From NCBI GenBank assembly GCA_964387145.1, contig CAYLVM010000014.1, positions 1 to 32,414 of the forward strand: a DNA stretch of 32,414 nt. The letters are read 5' to 3'. Below the pieces are notes generated by a model, which was given only the letters and a program-made list of their open reading frames with translations, did no database searches and was not told the origin of the DNA. Below, piece after piece: positions 30,448 to 32,414 of the stretch. The stretch's first letter is position 1, and each line of letters starts with the position of its first letter. The translations under genes were made by a program, and so were the position numbers. The stretch comes from JAMBLL01 sp964387145. GTDB taxonomy: Bacteria; Actinomycetota; Acidimicrobiia; Spongiisociales; UBA5794.

Positions 30448-32157
30448 TCAGCGGCGGCGGGCGCGCCAGGCTCCGACTCCGAGCGTCACGAGAACCACAA
30501 CGCCGATGACGAACACGATCCGCAGGTAGTCCAGTCTTCCTGAGGTGGTTGCCACCAGTTCGGCAGCGATGACGTAGACGCCGGCAGCAAGCAGGAACAG
30601 GACCACACTGAGTCCGATGGTCAGCCTGTCGACCGCGCGATGCAAGCGCTTGGTCTCGGCTTCGAGCCGGTTTTGGCGAACGGAGAACTCGAGATCCCCG
30701 GTCTCGAGTCGCTGGAGGAGCCGGTCGGCACGATGCGGGAGTCCTTCGAGAAGCCTTGCCATGTCGAGGGCCTCATGCCCGGCACGCTTCCCGAGGCTCG
30801 ATGGCGAAGTCCTCTCTCTGAGAAGGACCTCGACCTGTGGCTCGAGAGCGTCGAAGAACAGGAACTTCGCGTCGACGAGCGTCGCCGTGCTCTCGAGCAT
30901 GGCGAGGACCTTGAACATCAGGGCGAGGTCCGGTGGGAACTGCAGCTGATGCCTGTGGGCGATCCTCATCAGCTCTCCGACCATGTCGGCAGCTGCGAGA
31001 TCTGCGAAGGACTTGTGTCCGACGCGATGGAACAGGTGGTCGAAGTCCCGTGCAACGCTTCTTCGCTGAGCCTCCGGCTCGGTGACCCCGAGGCCCCAGA
31101 GGGCGTCGATCATTCCCTCAGAGTCCCCCTTGCTCATGGTGTAGGCGAAGTCGAGGAAGTGGTCGCGTTGGTGTTCGGTGAGCGTTCCAACGATGCCGAA
31201 GTCGATGAGCCCGATCCTGCGGTCCTCCATGATGATGAGGTTCCCGGGGTGCGGGTCTGCGTGGAAGAAACCCTCGCGGAAGATCTGCGTGAAGGCGATG
31301 CGGAGCGCCACCGAGGCGAGGTGGTCACGATCCTCGAGGGTCAAGCTCTCATCGTTCGGTGCTCCGGCGAACTCGGTACCTCGAACCTCGTCCATGACGA
31401 GCACCCGTGATGTGGAGTGTTCCCAGTAGATCTCCGGGATGAACACGTCGGGATCGTCGTGGTGGATCGACCTGAACCGCTCGGCGTTCTCTCCCTCGTA
31501 GGTGTAGTCGAGTTCGTTGTTGAGGGTGAAGGCGAACTCATCGAGGAACCCCTCGATGTCGTAGAAGCTCTCCTCTGTATCGCTCGAGAGGATCCGGGCC
31601 ACGCCCCGCCGGAGGATCTCGAGGTCGAGTTCGATCGCCTTGCGCACACCGGGTCGCTGAACCTTTACGACGACGGACTCACCTGTGTGCAGCGTGGCCC
31701 GGTAGACCTGTCCGATCGACGCGGATCCGATCGGTTCGCTGTCGAAGCTTGCGAAGATCTCGTCGCGAGGCAGCGGAAGCTCCGTATCGAGCACCTCTGC
31801 CATCTCGGAGAAGGGGAGGGGAGGCACCCGGCTCTGGAGCCTTGCGAGTTCCGACGCGTACTCGGGTCCGATCAGATCTCCGCGGGTGCTCAGGATCTGT
31901 GCAAGCTTGATGAACGTCGGGCCGAGGTCCTCGAACGCCATGCGAAGGTGCTCGGGCCCTGAGTACGGCTCGTCGCGTCGCGGGTGTTTCAAGAGACCCC
32001 ACTGGAATGGCAGCACCCAGCCGAGCTTCGCCTGGGCAAGCGTCAACCCGATGCCGTGGCGTGCCAGGGCACTGGCCATCTCACGTTCACGCTTCCAGCG
32101 TTCCCGCCGGCTCCACGGTTCGCTGCGTCGCTGCCAACGCGTGGTCAGGGAACGCAT
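30448..32157 (-). CDS. UbiB/ABC1/AarF-family atypical kinase
   Basis: 569 residues. The N-terminal extension has the family's KxGQ-type element as FIKLAQILSTRGDLI (Lys84). The nucleotide loop is PIGSASIGQVYRA (143-154), the ATP lysine is Lys165 in VVVKVQRPG, the catalytic segment is HADPHPGNL (299-307) and the metal motif is IDFG (318-321). Two hydrophobic segments near the C-terminus (about 505-565) anchor it in the membrane. Family members support quinone or isoprenoid lipid metabolism through ATPase-like activity; the substrate here is unknown. It is convergent with rdgB across a 38-base gap in which I see no clear hairpin. A run of basic residues (about 10-26) precedes the core. Confidence 0.92.
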   Translation of the reverse strand: MRSLTTRWQRRSEPWSRRERWKREREMASALARHGIGLTLAQAKLGWVLPFQWGLLKHPRRDEPYSGPEHLRMAFEDLGPTFIKLAQILSTRGDLIGPEYASELARLQSRVPPLPFSEMAEVLDTELPLPRDEIFASFDSEPIGSASIGQVYRATLHTGESVVVKVQRPGVRKAIELDLEILRRGVARILSSDTEESFYDIEGFLDEFAFTLNNELDYTYEGENAERFRSIHHDDPDVFIPEIYWEHSTSRVLVMDEVRGTEFAGAPNDESLTLEDRDHLASVALRIAFTQIFREGFFHADPHPGNLIIMEDRRIGLIDFGIVGTLTEHQRDHFLDFAYTMSKGDSEGMIDALWGLGVTEPEAQRRSVARDFDHLFHRVGHKSFADLAAADMVGELMRIAHRHQLQFPPDLALMFKVLAMLESTATLVDAKFLFFDALEPQVEVLLRERTSPSSLGKRAGHEALDMARLLEGLPHRADRLLQRLETGDLEFSVRQNRLEAETKRLHRAVDRLTIGLSVVLFLLAAGVYVIAAELVATTSGRLDYLRIVFVIGVVVLVTLGVGAWRARRR

Positions 32158-32242
32158 CTGTGGATCTTCTCTCGGTCGGGTCTGGTCATCGTAGCGAGAG
32201 AGCTCGGTTGCGCAGCGGGGTGGTGCTGTGCCGTGTGCTCGG

Positions 32243-32324
32243 TGCGGGTGCCCGGACTCGAACCGGGACGCCTTTCGGCACCAGGTCCTAAACCTGGCGC
32301 GTCTGCCAATTCCGCCACACCCGC
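32243..32324 (-). tRNA. tRNA-Leu (anticodon UAG)
   Basis: Reading the minus strand, the acceptor arms GCGGGTG and CACCCGC pair, followed by discriminator A. The D arm contains TGGCGGAATTGGCAGACGCG. The anticodon stem CCAGG / CCTGG encloses TTTAGGA, so the anticodon is TAG. A long variable arm (TGCCGAAAGGCGT) marks a class II tRNA, and the T arm is CCCGGTTCGAGTCCGGG. The 82-nt length fits leucine tRNA. CCA is not encoded (the next bases are CCG). Confidence 0.96.
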
Positions 32325-32360
32325 GTGTGTCGTGCGTTTGATTCTGGCACAGGATGCAGT

Positions 32361-32399
32361 CCAGAAACGTCGAGACCCCCGACGTGCGGGGGCCTCTGG
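32361..32399. terminator. GC-rich hairpin at the right edge
   Basis: CCCCC (32376-32380) / GGGGG (32388-32392) with a 7-nt loop, extended at the base by CCAGA (32361-32365) / TCTGG (32395-32399) with imperfect pairing between. It lies upstream of the tRNA on the minus strand and probably terminates a gene entering from beyond the window. Confidence 0.55.
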
Positions 32400-32414
32400 T
32401 GGGTCGCCTGGGAC

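Overview
The window is high-GC bacterial DNA with densely packed genes, many GTG starts, 4-base start/stop overlaps and terminator-like hairpins without U-tracts. The order JAMM protease, metallo-beta-lactamase, rph, rdgB at the right end matches the conserved actinobacterial Rv1334-Rv1341 neighbourhood of Mycobacterium. I therefore read this as a chromosomal segment of an actinobacterium. A non-mycobacterial lineage such as Acidimicrobiia is plausible, but that is inference.

Left part (1-10.6 kb). A glycyl-radical enzyme pair, yjjI and its activase yjjW (cut by the window start), is followed by a membrane-anchored thioredoxin-like protein and a complete one-piece tmRNA gene with tag ANDSYALAA. 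A small family of about 31-50 bp repeats lies just downstream of the tmRNA. Then come a large lipoprotein, a three-gene module (TetR regulator, alpha/beta hydrolase, isochorismatase-like protein), a siderophore-interacting reductase and a secreted helical repeat protein. The three-gene module is bracketed by a perfect 186-bp direct repeat (5778-5963 and 8141-8326). The left copy is the intact 3' end of the lipoprotein gene. The right copy carries an orphan duplicate of that 3' end and also supplies the last codons of the siderophore-interacting protein. Recombination between the copies would remove the module cleanly.

Middle part (10.6-24.7 kb). This is a complete reductive pyrimidine degradation locus. 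PreT/PreA reduce uracil or thymine, dihydropyrimidinase opens the ring, and a beta-ureidopropionase-type amidase releases the beta-amino acid. A class III aminotransferase and a CoA-acylating semialdehyde dehydrogenase then yield acetyl-CoA or propionyl-CoA. A four-gene NMT1/THI5-type ABC importer sits inside the operon. Divergently, a MocR-type regulator is translationally coupled to alanine dehydrogenase, which could recycle the alanine formed by the aminotransferase.

Right part (24.7-32.4 kb). A minus-strand trio (thioesterase, YbaK-like deacylase, phosphofructokinase) faces a plus-strand operon (DUF2007-JAMM fusion, small membrane protein, MBL hydrolase, rph, rdgB). An UbiB-family kinase gene and tRNA-Leu(UAG) follow on the minus strand. 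Between pfk and the JAMM gene is a leader with a Shine-Dalgarno tract complementary to about 18 nt of the 16S rRNA tail, a 14-codon ORF and downstream stems. It looks like a leader-peptide or attenuator element and is, with the repeat-flanked module, the most unusual feature here.
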